Source: Clostridia bacterium (lineage in GTDB: Bacteria > Bacillota > Clostridia > Oscillospirales > Acutalibacteraceae). From it: DNA of 46,838 nt. Each line of letters begins with the position of its first letter. Within the stretch, counting starts at the first letter, position 1. The notes under the pieces are model-generated. The model did not search any database and was not told the origin of the DNA. It saw nothing but the letters and a program-made list of their open reading frames with translations. The stretch lies in the NCBI GenBank assembly GCA_017437005.1, contig JAFSBZ010000041.1, forward strand, positions 1 through 46,838, given 5' to 3'. Below are positions 17,929-26,515 of this stretch, piece by piece. The position numbers and the translations under genes are program-made.

Positions 17929-19055
17929 AGATACTGACTAATGGCAAAATTATATCAGGCGGTAAAGAACTTGTAGGTTACGACGTTATCATTGAAGATA
18001 ATAAAATCGTAGATGTTAAACCTACTACCGAGATAAGCGGTGAAAAAACAGACCTAAAAGGCAATTACATTGCCCCCGGTTTTATTGAAATCCATTGTCA
18101 TGGCGGCGGGGGATACGAGTTTATTGATGCTACACCAGAAGCCTTTAAAAAGGTGTGTGAAATCCACGCGGCGCACGGCACACGTGTTATTTACCCAACC
18201 ATTAGCGCTACCGATTACGACACTATGGTGCGTGTGCTTCAAACTGCACGCGAAGTAAAAAACAGTTGCGCGTTGGAAATACCGGGTATTCACCTCGAAG
18301 GGCCGTATTTTGCACTCGAAATGTGCGGCGGTCAAGCACCGGGCATTGTGCGTGATATAGACCGCGATGAATATGAATCGCTGCTTGAAGAATATAGCGA
18401 CATAATTGCCCGTTGGGATTACGCGCCCGAAAAGGACAAGGACAATGCTTTTTTGTGCGACGTAATAGCCAAGGGCATACTTGCCTCAACAGCACACTCT
18501 TTGGCAAAATATGACGACGTTTTACGTGCTTTTGAGGGCGGCAATCACCTTATAACTCACTTATATTCCTGTACATCAACCATTACCCGTCATCAAGGCT
18601 TTAGACATTTAGGCATAATTGAAAGCGCATACTTGCTTGACGATATGTACGTCGAGGCTATTGCAGACGGTTGTCACTTGCCACTTGATTTGCTAAAAAT
18701 GATAATCAAGCTAAAGGGCACCGACCACGTTTGCCTTATAACCGACGCGTTGCGTCCGGGTGGTATAGGCGAAGAGGGTAAGGAATATACCGATTGTTCT
18801 GTGCCATTTGTTATTGAAGACGGCGTTGCGAAGCTACTCGACCGTAGTGCTTTTGCAGGAAGTATTGCCACAAGCGATATACTGCTTAAAACTGCAGTAA
18901 AGGCAGGTTGCAGCATAGCTGATGCTGTAAAAATGATGACCGAAACACCGGCTAAAGTAATGAGACTTGACACAAAGGGTAAAATTGAGGCAGGCTATGA
19001 TGCGTGCTTTACGGTGTTTGATGAAAATTTAGATATAGTTGATATTGTAATATAA
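17925..19055 (+). CDS. nagA: N-acetylglucosamine-6-phosphate deacetylase
   Basis: The protein has 376 residues, the normal length for NagA. It removes acetate from N-acetylglucosamine-6-phosphate in the cytosol, feeding NagB. Amidohydrolase features are present: PGFIEIHCHGGGG (H-x-H metal site), GIHLEGPYF (metal-binding Glu), STAHS and THLYSCTS (metal-binding His residues) and LITDALRPGG (catalytic Asp). The usual KGAHP-like segment after HLEGP is replaced by MCGGQAPG, so substrate details may differ. It is the last gene of the operon, overlapping the previous gene (ATGA), and is followed by an intrinsic terminator. The presence of NagA implies that the substrate of the pathway is an N-acetylated amino sugar or derivative. 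Confidence 0.9.
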   Translation: MKILTNGKIISGGKELVGYDVIIEDNKIVDVKPTTEISGEKTDLKGNYIAPGFIEIHCHGGGGYEFIDATPEAFKKVCEIHAAHGTRVIYPTISATDYDTMVRVLQTAREVKNSCALEIPGIHLEGPYFALEMCGGQAPGIVRDIDRDEYESLLEEYSDIIARWDYAPEKDKDNAFLCDVIAKGILASTAHSLAKYDDVLRAFEGGNHLITHLYSCTSTITRHQGFRHLGIIESAYLLDDMYVEAIADGCHLPLDLLKMIIKLKGTDHVCLITDALRPGGIGEEGKEYTDCSVPFVIEDGVAKLLDRSAFAGSIATSDILLKTAVKAGCSIADAVKMMTETPAKVMRLDTKGKIEAGYDACFTVFDENLDIVDIVI

Positions 19056-19058
19056 AAT

Positions 19059-19089
19059 AAAAATCTCCGCAAATTTGCGGAGATTTTTT
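19059..19089. terminator. Intrinsic terminator after nagA
   Basis: The palindrome AATCTCCGCAAA/TTTGCGGAGATT is centred at 19073 and flanked by A and T runs. It lies between convergent genes and could serve both. Confidence 0.9.
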
Positions 19090-19127
19090 ATGTGTGCACA
19101 GCACACCGAAATTCTCAACTTTCAGTT

Positions 19128-22052
19128 TTAAAAGAACAATCCAAACTCTACAAAGCAGTAGCTGTCTACCCAGTTTTTGTTTAAACCGTTTGACCATATC
19201 GAAGATTCATGGAAGAAGCAAGGGGGTGATACCCAATAGTTTTCACCGTCACTTAGGTGGAACGGACCTAATAGATTTCGTAAATTGCCTGTAACAGTAA
19301 TTTCAATTTCGTTTTCTCCGTCGATAAGGTAGTCTGATATATCTACCTCATACGGCTGCCACATAATTTTGCCGGCATCTTTACCGTTAACCTTTATCTT
19401 GGTGACAGTAGAGGGTAGACGGTCAAATTTAATACTGCGGTTTTTACATTCTTTGTCTGTAAGTGTTAGCTTTTGTTTAAAGGTCATGCTGCCTGCAAAG
19501 AAAGGATAACCCTGACTTGCGATTTCACCGCAATTTAGTGTTTTTGGTGCCGCAGTAATGTAAAAACCACCGTCTGTTCGCAACGCTCTGCGGTCGAGAA
19601 GTTCAAAACTTTTGTCTGTTTTTACAGCAAAATCACCCTTTAAGTATATGGCTTCAATTTCCATATCATAGCTTAGTTTATTTTTCTCGGATTCGAAAAC
19701 AAGTGAATTTTTAGCGTTTTTATAGACCTCATCACTTTGAACAAAATCGCAGGTAAGGGCAATCTCGTTTTTACCCTCTACAATATAATTGAATATATCA
19801 ATTACTTTAAACGAGGTGTCAAAATAATAGCCCTTAACGGTTTTATCAATCGTCACGCCGTTTACCGTTATATCAAATATTTCGGGGGTTTCAACCACAA
19901 GGTCACATTTGGTAAAGGCTTTATCTTTTACGATGCACTTAAACACAATCTTTGTATTTACTTTTCGCTCAAAGCTGAGAGCCTTTTCCTGAACGTCGTT
20001 TACAGGTAAATTTTTATAGGCAAGCTCGCCGTCAAAATAAACGTCGCAGTAATCAAGTGTGATGGAATTGTCGTCGGACTCTATCTGCCATTTTTCGCTA
20101 AATTGTAGCGGCTTTAATACGGCTTTGTTTGTGTCAAGTGGTTGCTTTATAGCCTCGTCATAAACAAATAAAATAACCGAATCATTACCGTAAATGGTGC
20201 TCTCTATGTTAAGATTTTCGTCATTTTTAGTAAAGGCAACGGCTTCTTCCTCACCCGTTACAGCGTTGAGTAAAGCGGCGCTCTTGCCCTTAACCGTAGC
20301 AATAAAATCGTGTTTTATATCGCACGGATTTACAAGGTAATACATTGTCATTTTTTGCTCGTCAAAGCGGCGAATGGCTGTGAGAATAGGCGCTTCAAAA
20401 TGGTCACCGTCATAATCGAGCTTTATTTTGCAAAGTTTTTCGGGGATATAAGCTACAAGCTCTTTGGATGTAGTATTAACACATTCCTTTGCAAATTCGA
20501 TTATTTCATCGGTGTTTTTACCGTCTATCATTGTAGGAATACGGTCGGTAAAGATGATAAGTCCGCCTTGCTTTTTAAATTCCTTAAGCAGCTTTATGGT
20601 GTTGCTTGCCAAGCAATCGCAGGGTGGCACCACAACAACCGAATAGCTTTGTGTACCGATTATAATTTTTCTGTTTTCTACCTTGCCGTGACGCTCCATA
20701 AGCGTTGCATCACCCAAATGATACTGCAGTTGCGAGCGCTCAAGACGGTTCATAACGTCAACCATATCACTACAAAGCTGTGATGCATAAACGGGTGATT
20801 TTATGTCAAAATTTGCCCACGCGCTGTCGGCAGAGTGGAGCACCAAAATTTCGTGCTCAATTTTACCCTCTGCAATAAGCATACCTATGCGGCTTACCAT
20901 ATCGTTAAATGGGCGGTAATCATTCCACCAAGGCTGTTGCTTAAACAGTGTTGCGGGGTAGTCACGTTTTCTAATACCCCTTAGGGTATAGCCTTCGAGA
21001 TGCTGACATAAATAGTTTATGCCGTGTACCATTTGATGCTCGTAAATCCAGCGCAATTCTTCAAAGCTAACGTTCCAGCCGCAGCAAGCAAAGGTTTCAG
21101 AAAGTATTTGTTTTTTGCCTAATTGATTTGCGGCAGAGCTCAACTGCATTTCACACTCAATTCGGTTAAGCTCACGACCCAGATTGTCCATTCCCGGTAT
21201 GGTCATATATTCATAGTGGGGCATACAAGCGCCGTTTGAGATCAATTGAGCGTGAAGTCCCTCTTCAAGTACAAGGTGACCTGTGAGCGCGCTGCCGTTG
21301 GCAGAGCACCATTTGTAAATGTTGTTCATAAAGTTTTCTGAAAACAAGCGGGTGATAAGTTTAAAATATTTGTATTTAGTTTCGCTTGTGGTGGGAGTAT
21401 CAAAAAACAAATCTAAAAGTCGTGGTGTAAGCTCTTCACCATAAGCCTTTGTATATTCTTTTTCCAATATAAATGACCAAGGGTAGCCATTGCGTGAAAT
21501 TTGAGGCTCGTCGGTGAAAAAACCTGCCATATTGCCAAATTCTTCGCCTAATTTATCCTTATATACTTTATGTGTTGTGCGTATAAATTCGTCAATAACT
21601 TCACCATCAAGGGTGTCGACGTAAAAGGGGTTAACCTCATAATAAAAGTGAATGTTTTTACCGTTATAATTTAAGTTTACAATGGTATTTTCGTTTTCTT
21701 TTGGCGCATCGGTTTCCTCACAACGCAAATATTTTTGTTGGTACTTAAGTCCAAGACCGTTAACTGCGCCCGAACCAAAGCCACTTGGCCAACCGTTTTC
21801 ATCATAACCCCAAGACTGCATTAGGAGTTCTTTACCTTGGCGCAATGTTGCCTTAACATTATCAAACCATTCGTCAGACATATACTCGGTTTGAAGTCCG
21901 CCGCGCGCGTGCATAAAATAACCGCCAATACCAACCTCGTTCATCTCACGTACCTGTGCGGCAGTTTCATTTACATCGAGTTTTTCATTCCAAGACCAGA
22001 AAGGTGCAGGACGATATTTGTTTGGTGGGTTTTTAAGATTTTTGTAGAACAT
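19128..22052 (-). CDS. Large glycoside hydrolase, GH106-like (putative alpha-L-rhamnosidase)
   Basis: The protein has 974 residues with no signal peptide, so it should be intracellular. The N-terminal signature RPAPFWSWNEKLD followed by MNEVGIGGYFMHARGGL and YMSDEWF is characteristic of the large glycosyl hydrolase group that includes GH106 alpha-L-rhamnosidases. GYDENGWPSGFGSG and FFTDEPQISRNGYPW carry acidic residues expected at the active site. The C-terminal quarter has beta-sandwich segments like a GH2 sugar-binding domain (INGVTIDK and VNGKDAGKIMWQPYEVDIS). Its activity is inferred from family resemblance only. If it releases rhamnose, it would supply the deoxy-sugar branch processed by the microcompartment 11 kb away. 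It has its own promoter at 22110-22082. Confidence 0.75.
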   Translation of the reverse strand: MFYKNLKNPPNKYRPAPFWSWNEKLDVNETAAQVREMNEVGIGGYFMHARGGLQTEYMSDEWFDNVKATLRQGKELLMQSWGYDENGWPSGFGSGAVNGLGLKYQQKYLRCEETDAPKENENTIVNLNYNGKNIHFYYEVNPFYVDTLDGEVIDEFIRTTHKVYKDKLGEEFGNMAGFFTDEPQISRNGYPWSFILEKEYTKAYGEELTPRLLDLFFDTPTTSETKYKYFKLITRLFSENFMNNIYKWCSANGSALTGHLVLEEGLHAQLISNGACMPHYEYMTIPGMDNLGRELNRIECEMQLSSAANQLGKKQILSETFACCGWNVSFEELRWIYEHQMVHGINYLCQHLEGYTLRGIRKRDYPATLFKQQPWWNDYRPFNDMVSRIGMLIAEGKIEHEILVLHSADSAWANFDIKSPVYASQLCSDMVDVMNRLERSQLQYHLGDATLMERHGKVENRKIIIGTQSYSVVVVPPCDCLASNTIKLLKEFKKQGGLIIFTDRIPTMIDGKNTDEIIEFAKECVNTTSKELVAYIPEKLCKIKLDYDGDHFEAPILTAIRRFDEQKMTMYYLVNPCDIKHDFIATVKGKSAALLNAVTGEEEAVAFTKNDENLNIESTIYGNDSVILFVYDEAIKQPLDTNKAVLKPLQFSEKWQIESDDNSITLDYCDVYFDGELAYKNLPVNDVQEKALSFERKVNTKIVFKCIVKDKAFTKCDLVVETPEIFDITVNGVTIDKTVKGYYFDTSFKVIDIFNYIVEGKNEIALTCDFVQSDEVYKNAKNSLVFESEKNKLSYDMEIEAIYLKGDFAVKTDKSFELLDRRALRTDGGFYITAAPKTLNCGEIASQGYPFFAGSMTFKQKLTLTDKECKNRSIKFDRLPSTVTKIKVNGKDAGKIMWQPYEVDISDYLIDGENEIEITVTGNLRNLLGPFHLSDGENYWVSPPCFFHESSIWSNGLNKNWVDSYCFVEFGLFF

Positions 22053-22081
22053 TTAAACCAACTCACTTTGCATTTTTTTAT

Positions 22082-22110
22082 ATTATAACATAAAAAGGGA
22101 ATATGCACAA
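22082..22110 (-). promoter_or_regulatory. Promoter of the GH106-like gene
   Basis: On the minus strand, TTGTGC (22110-22105) and TATAAT (22087-22082) are 17 bp apart, about 30 bp before the start codon. The -35 lies directly next to the terminator of the upstream htrA-like gene. Confidence 0.7.
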
Positions 22111-22111
22111 T

Positions 22112-22155
22112 AAAATTAAATCCACCATTTTAAATTAAATGGTGGATTTAATTTT
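22112..22155 (-). terminator. Terminator of the htrA-like gene
   Basis: A perfect 19-bp inverted repeat (22112-22130 and 22137-22155) with a 6-nt loop lies just after the protease stop codon. It has T-rich flanks on both sides and separates the protease from the promoter of the next minus-strand gene. Confidence 0.85.
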
Positions 22156-22158
22156 TTG

Positions 22159-23472
22159 TCAATTTGAGGTATCTGACGCTAATTTGATATCGACGGTATA
22201 GTATTTTCCTGCACGATATACTTTTACAGCTACCGTTTCGCCGCCCTCACAATCATAAAGAAGATCATTAAGTAAGGTGTACTCGGTAATTTTAATGCCG
22301 TTAAATTCAGTTATAATATCGCCCCGTTCGATACCTGACTTTGCCGCAGGGCTACCGTCAGCTACGCTTGATACAACCGCGCCTGCGGGATAACCGTAAA
22401 ATGCGAGAACCTGACTGGTATACGTGCTGCTGACACTTACGCCAAAGTATGCTTGTGAATCGTTTTTGCGAGAGATTATTTTATCACATTTTTCTTTTAC
22501 TGTGTTTACAGGAATTGCAAATCCCATACCTTCATATTCTACCGAAGCAATTTTAGAACTATTTATACCAATAAGTTTGCCCTCGGCATTAAGCAACGCG
22601 CCACCGGAATTACCGGGATTTATAGCGGCATCAGTTTGTATAAGCTTAAGTGTTGAATTGGTGGACACCGTTCGATCAAGACCGCTTATAATACCATAGG
22701 TAACGCTGCCCATAAATTCAAGACCGCCGGGCGAGCCAATGGTAACAACATATTGACCAACCTTTAAATCGTCGCTGTTGCCAAGCTCTATGGGTGTAAG
22801 TCCGGTAGCGTTTATTTTAATTACGGCAAGGTCGCAGGAAATGTTATAACCAATAACTGTTGCAGGGTAAGATTTTGCACTGTTGTTACCGACAAAAACA
22901 TCTATTTTTGATTTTGAACTTTCTACAGCGTCACTTATTACGTGATAGTTGGTTATAATATATCCGTCGGTGGAATATACAACACCCGAGCCGTTGCCTG
23001 TTTGTTCTTGACTGCCACCGAAAAAGCTCATAACTGATGTGGTCGTGCGAATGCCTACAACACTATCGGTGCACTTTTTTGCTACTGCTTCGGCAATAGA
23101 GGCAGCGGTTTCCTCAACGTTTATGTTTATGTTGTTTTTTGGTTCTGTGATTTCTTCTGTTACAGTGCCACTTTCAGTATTTACAATAAATGCGCTGCTT
23201 AAAACTACAATACCGCTGATAGCACCTATTATTGCGGCAAGTATGCATGCCACTATTACAACAGCCGTACTATGCTTCTTTTTTTGTTTTTTTGGTTTTT
23301 CAAAATAAGAATAATCACCACTATAGCGTGGGGTAGTGTAGGTGGGAGCTGACTCGTGCGAATGTGTATTTACAGGAGTTTCGTCTTGAATAATATCGTC
23401 GCCTTTTTTGTTGTAAACGCTGTTGTTCGAATTTTCGTTTTGCGAAAAATTGTTGCCATCAAAATCGTTCAT
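22159..23472 (-). CDS. HtrA/DegP-like membrane-anchored serine protease with PDZ domain
   Basis: The protein has 437 residues, with AGAGGT upstream of the ATG. A long polar N-terminus (1-66, Asn/Ser-rich, then a Lys-rich stretch) precedes one transmembrane helix at about 70-97. The protease domain follows with the full triad: H177 in ITNYHVISD, D214 in SCDLAVIKI and S289 in NPGNSGGAL. A PDZ domain is at about 335-430 (YFGVSVSS, GSPAAKSGIERGDIITEFNG). Such proteins degrade or refold misfolded exported proteins at the outer face of the membrane. The layout (cytosolic tail, one helix, extracellular protease plus one PDZ) is the standard Firmicutes form. It is monocistronic with its own terminator. 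Confidence 0.95.
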   Translation of the reverse strand: MNDFDGNNFSQNENSNNSVYNKKGDDIIQDETPVNTHSHESAPTYTTPRYSGDYSYFEKPKKQKKKHSTAVVIVACILAAIIGAISGIVVLSSAFIVNTESGTVTEEITEPKNNININVEETAASIAEAVAKKCTDSVVGIRTTTSVMSFFGGSQEQTGNGSGVVYSTDGYIITNYHVISDAVESSKSKIDVFVGNNSAKSYPATVIGYNISCDLAVIKINATGLTPIELGNSDDLKVGQYVVTIGSPGGLEFMGSVTYGIISGLDRTVSTNSTLKLIQTDAAINPGNSGGALLNAEGKLIGINSSKIASVEYEGMGFAIPVNTVKEKCDKIISRKNDSQAYFGVSVSSTYTSQVLAFYGYPAGAVVSSVADGSPAAKSGIERGDIITEFNGIKITEYTLLNDLLYDCEGGETVAVKVYRAGKYYTVDIKLASDTSN

Positions 23473-23586
23473 ACATAATACCTCTTTTTCTGAGAATTCT
23501 TATATTATTATTTTATTGAAATTATAAATTAAAATTGTGAATTATTCGTTAATAATATTACCATAAAATTTAAAACAAAAAAACTC

Positions 23587-23615
23587 TTTACTTTTTGTTT
23601 GTTTTGTGTTACAAT
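23587..23615 (+). promoter_or_regulatory. Promoter for rpsO
   Basis: TTTACT (23587-23592), a 17-bp spacer and TACAAT (23610-23615) resemble a sigma-A promoter. The transcript would carry a leader of about 115 nt before the rpsO start. Confidence 0.7.
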
Positions 23616-23619
23616 GCTA

Positions 23620-23737
23620 TGGCTGACTATGGTCAGGTACCTTGTTCTATGCTTTTGGTGACTGCCGCATCTGCGGAACACTCAAGACCTTTTGCTTGGA
23701 GTAGGGCGCAAAATATTTATAAAAAGGAGTGAAAAGA
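23620..23737 (+). promoter_or_regulatory. Structured rpsO mRNA leader, possible S15 autoregulatory site
   Basis: The leader contains a GTGACTGCCGCATCTGCGGAA element with the stem CCGCA/TGCGG nested between GTG and CAC, and a CAAG/CTTG stem just after it, before the AAGGAG ribosome site. Ribosomal protein S15 is known to repress its own mRNA through leader structures in several bacteria. Here the GC-rich element contrasts with the AT-rich surroundings. The assignment is by position and structure, not by a family match. Confidence 0.5.
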
Positions 23738-24001
23738 ATGACTAACGAACAGAAGCAGCAGATTATGGCTGAGTACGCAGTTCACGAGGGTGACACAGGT
23801 TCTCCTGAAGTACAGATTGCAGTTCTTACTTTCCGTATCAACGAGCTCAACGCTCACCTTGATATTCACAAGAAGGACCACCACTCACGTCGCGGTCTTC
23901 TTAAAATGGTAGGTCACAGAAGAAATCTTCTTGCATACCTTCAGAAGAAAGACATCGAGCGCTACCGTGCTATCGTTAAGAAACTCGGCTTGCGTAAGTA
24001 A
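23738..24001 (+). CDS. rpsO: 30S ribosomal protein S15
   Basis: The protein has 87 residues from ATG 23738; AAGGAG at 23724-23729 is 8 bp upstream, so the GTG at 23729 that overlaps it is rejected as start. S15 binds 16S rRNA early in 30S assembly. Conserved parts are [32 protein letters not shown] and [16 protein letters not shown]. The gene is followed by a terminator and then by pnp, the same order as in many bacteria, where the two are linked in expression. Confidence 0.98.
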   Translation: MTNEQKQQIMAEYAVHEGDTGSPEVQIAVLTFRINELNAHLDIHKKDHHSRRGLLKMVGHRRNLLAYLQKKDIERYRAIVKKLGLRK

Positions 24002-24014
24002 TTATGTAACAGAC

Positions 24015-24048
24015 AAACCGAGCAATATTTATTTGCTCGGTTTGATTT
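24015..24048 (+). terminator. Terminator after rpsO
   Basis: An 11-bp stem (AAACCGAGCAA at 24015-24025 and TTGCTCGGTTT at 24033-24043) is followed by TTTGATTTTG. The T-run is interrupted, so some read-through into pnp is likely. Confidence 0.8.
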
Positions 24049-24070
24049 TGTTAATAAGTACTGGCTATTA

Positions 24071-24151
24071 AAGAGATTTTTTGTTGTTTAGCGGTAAAAC
24101 GAGTATCCAAAAAAATGGATGTTGGTTTTATTGCTAAACGGAAAATCTCTT
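24071..24151 (+). promoter_or_regulatory. Long stem-loop in the pnp leader
   Basis: The arms AAGAGATTTT (24071-24080) and AAAATCTCTT (24142-24151) pair. The stem continues, after a 3-nt bulge, with TTTAGC (24087-24092)/GCTAAA (24133-24138) extended by G-C and G-U pairs, TAAAAC (24095-24100)/GTTTTA (24125-24130) and ATCC (24105-24108)/GGAT (24117-24120), closing on an A-rich loop. There are about 30 base pairs with little interruption. No T-run follows, so it is not a terminator. In E. coli a comparable pnp leader duplex is cut by RNase III and controls PNPase level. Confidence 0.75.
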
Positions 24152-24186
24152 AAATATAAATTAAAAATAAAAAGGAGATTAAAACA

Positions 24187-26382
24187 ATGTTTGAAAACTT
24201 TAAGGTTTATGAAACCACCATTGCAGGCAGACCCTTTAGTCTTGAAACAGGCAAAATGGCCGGCCTTGCAAATGCCGCTTTTATGGCTCGCTACGGCGAC
24301 ACAAGCGTTCTTTGTACCGTAACCGCATCTTCAAAGCCACGTGAGGGTGTTGACTTTTTCCCACTTTCAGTAGATTTTGAAGAAAAAATGTATGCAGTAG
24401 GTCGTATCCCCGGTTCTTTCCAGCGCCGCGAGGGAAAGGCTAGTGAAAAGGCTATTCTTTCTTCACGTTGTATTGACAGACCTATCCGCCCTCTCTTCCC
24501 AAAAGATATGAGAAATGACTGCTCGGTTGTTGCAACCGTTATGTCGGTTGACCCTGACTGCTCACCTGAAATTACAGCAGCTATTGGTGTATCAGCGGCT
24601 ATTGCAGTATCTGATATTCCTTGGGACGGCCCAATCGCTTCTACAAGCGTTGGTCTTATCGACGGCGAAATTATTATTAACCCAACTCTCGAGCAGCGCG
24701 CCCAGACCGAGCTTAACCTTACCGTATCTTCAACTGCAGACTTGGTTGCTATGATTGAAGCAGGCGGTAACGAAATTCCTGATGACCTTATGTTTGATTG
24801 CATTATGGCAGGTCACGAGGTTAATAAGGAAATCGTTAAGTTCATCAACGGCATCGTTGCTGAAATCGGTAAAGAGAAATTTACATTTGAATCAAGCGAT
24901 CCCGATCCTGAAATTATGGCAGAGATTGAAGACTTTTGTATTGAAGATGTTAAAAAGGCTCTTGATACTGACGATAAAAATGTTCGCGATGCGGCTCTTC
25001 TTCCTATCTATGATGCAGTTCACGCTAAGTTTGACGAGCGTTTTGAAGGTAATGAAGCAAAGCTTGACGAGATTATGTATCTTGTTCAAAAGCACGTTGT
25101 TCGCGCTTGGCTTAAGGATGAAGGTAAGCGTGTAGACGGCCGTGGTATTGATGATATCCGTCCACTTAACGCACAAATTGACCTTCTCCCTCGTGTTCAC
25201 GGCTCAGGTATGTTTACCCGTGGTCAAACACAGGTTCTTTCAATCGCTACTTTGGCTCCTGTAAGTGAAGCTCAAAAGCTTGACGGATTGGACGAAGAGG
25301 TTAGCAAGCGTTATATTCACCACTACAACTTCCCATCATACTCTGTTGGTGAAACCAAGCCTTCTCGTGGACCTGGCCGTCGTGAAATCGGTCACGGTGC
25401 ACTCGCAGAACGTGCACTTTTACCTGTAATTCCTTCTGTTGAAGAATTCCCATACGCTATTCGTGTAGTAAGTGAGGTTCTTTCTTCTAACGGTTCTACT
25501 TCACAGGGCTCTATCTGTGGTTCTACACTCGCTCTTATGGCCGCCGGTGTTCCAATTAAAGCTCCTGTAGCAGGTATCTCTTGTGGTCTTATCACAGGTG
25601 ATGAGGGTGTTTACGGCGACTTTATGACAATGGTTGACATTCAGGGTCTTGAAGACTTCTACGGCGATATGGACTTTAAGGTAGCAGGTACTCATAAGGG
25701 TATTACAGCTATTCAGATGGACCTTAAGGTACACGGTCTTACTCCTGAAATTATTAAAGAAGCATTTGCCAAGACCAACAAGGCTCGTAAATATATTCTT
25801 GATGACGTAATGCTTAAGTGTATTCCTGAATATCGTAAAGAGCTGTCACCTTACGCACCCAAGATGCTTACAACCGTTATCAGCCCAGACAAGATTGGTG
25901 ACGTTATCGGTAAGCAGGGTAAGGTTATTCAGTCTATCCAAGAACAGTGCGAATGCACAATTAATATTGAAGAAGACGGTCACGTATTTGTTGCAGGTCT
26001 TGATCTTGAAAAAGCTCAAGCTGCTATTGATATAGTAAATCTTATTGCAAACGATCCTGAAATAGGCGCGGTATATAGCGGTAAGGTAACTCGCCTTATG
26101 ACCTTTGGCGCATTTGTAGAAATTGCACCAGGTAAGGAAGGTCTTGTTCACATTTCTAAGCTTGATGTTAAGCGTGTAGAAAAGGTTGAAGACGTTGTTG
26201 CTGTTGGCGATCAGGTAATTGTTAAGGTTACCGAAATCGACGATCAGGGCAGAATTAACCTTTCTCGTCGTGATGCACTTGTAGAGGTTAACGGCGCAGT
26301 TGTTGAAGACGACGGCGAGGATGAAGCTCCAAGAAAAAGTGGAAACCGTGACAGACGCGGCTTTAAAAAGCGTGATAGATAA
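24187..26382 (+). CDS. pnp: Polyribonucleotide nucleotidyltransferase (PNPase)
   Basis: The protein has 731 residues, with AAGGAG 9 bp upstream. It degrades RNA 3' to 5' by phosphorolysis. Two RNase PH-like domains are visible: the first from about residue 10 (AGRPFSLETGKMAGLANAA), the second from about 310 (RVDGRGIDDIRPL, then FTRGQTQVLSIATLAP), separated by the alpha-helical linker. A KH domain (ISPDKIGDVIGKQGKVIQSI, about 558-577) and an S1 domain (GAVYSGKVTRLMTFGAFVEI, about 617-690) follow, with a charged C-terminal tail. It lies after rpsO with its own terminator and a long structured leader that probably controls its own synthesis. Confidence 0.98.
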   Translation: MFENFKVYETTIAGRPFSLETGKMAGLANAAFMARYGDTSVLCTVTASSKPREGVDFFPLSVDFEEKMYAVGRIPGSFQRREGKASEKAILSSRCIDRPIRPLFPKDMRNDCSVVATVMSVDPDCSPEITAAIGVSAAIAVSDIPWDGPIASTSVGLIDGEIIINPTLEQRAQTELNLTVSSTADLVAMIEAGGNEIPDDLMFDCIMAGHEVNKEIVKFINGIVAEIGKEKFTFESSDPDPEIMAEIEDFCIEDVKKALDTDDKNVRDAALLPIYDAVHAKFDERFEGNEAKLDEIMYLVQKHVVRAWLKDEGKRVDGRGIDDIRPLNAQIDLLPRVHGSGMFTRGQTQVLSIATLAPVSEAQKLDGLDEEVSKRYIHHYNFPSYSVGETKPSRGPGRREIGHGALAERALLPVIPSVEEFPYAIRVVSEVLSSNGSTSQGSICGSTLALMAAGVPIKAPVAGISCGLITGDEGVYGDFMTMVDIQGLEDFYGDMDFKVAGTHKGITAIQMDLKVHGLTPEIIKEAFAKTNKARKYILDDVMLKCIPEYRKELSPYAPKMLTTVISPDKIGDVIGKQGKVIQSIQEQCECTINIEEDGHVFVAGLDLEKAQAAIDIVNLIANDPEIGAVYSGKVTRLMTFGAFVEIAPGKEGLVHISKLDVKRVEKVEDVVAVGDQVIVKVTEIDDQGRINLSRRDALVEVNGAVVEDDGEDEAPRKSGNRDRRGFKKRDR

Positions 26383-26391
26383 TTAGTTTTA

Positions 26392-26424
26392 AAATCCCCG
26401 AGTTTTCTCGGGGATTTATTTTTT
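26392..26424 (+). terminator. Terminator after pnp
   Basis: The stem AAATCCCCGAG/CTCGGGGATTT (26392-26417) with a TTTT loop is followed by ATTTTTT. Confidence 0.92.
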
Positions 26425-26432
26425 AAAACAAA

Positions 26433-26498
26433 ATGTAAAGTTTGCTTGACATTTTGCGTGCGGTGTGATATTATAGTAATGTAAAGTTGACTTTACAT
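26433..26498 (+). promoter_or_regulatory. Promoter with three ATGTAAAGT operator half-sites
   Basis: TTGACA (26446-26451), a 17-bp spacer and TATTAT (26469-26474) form a strong promoter. ATGTAAAGT occurs just upstream of the -35 (26433-26441) and as both arms of a 20-nt palindrome just downstream of the -10 (26479-26498, central TG). This layout suits autorepression by the XRE protein encoded next. Confidence 0.8.
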
Positions 26499-26515
26499 TT
26501 GAAAGAGGCGGTCAG

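Noticed and set aside
20310-20783. 157-codon plus-strand frame within the GH106-like gene
   Set aside because: Shadow of the large conserved gene on the other strand, with no upstream ribosome site.
24291-24803. 170-codon open frame on the minus strand inside pnp
   Set aside because: It is antisense to a strongly conserved gene, has no ribosome site and its residue composition is that of a shadow frame.
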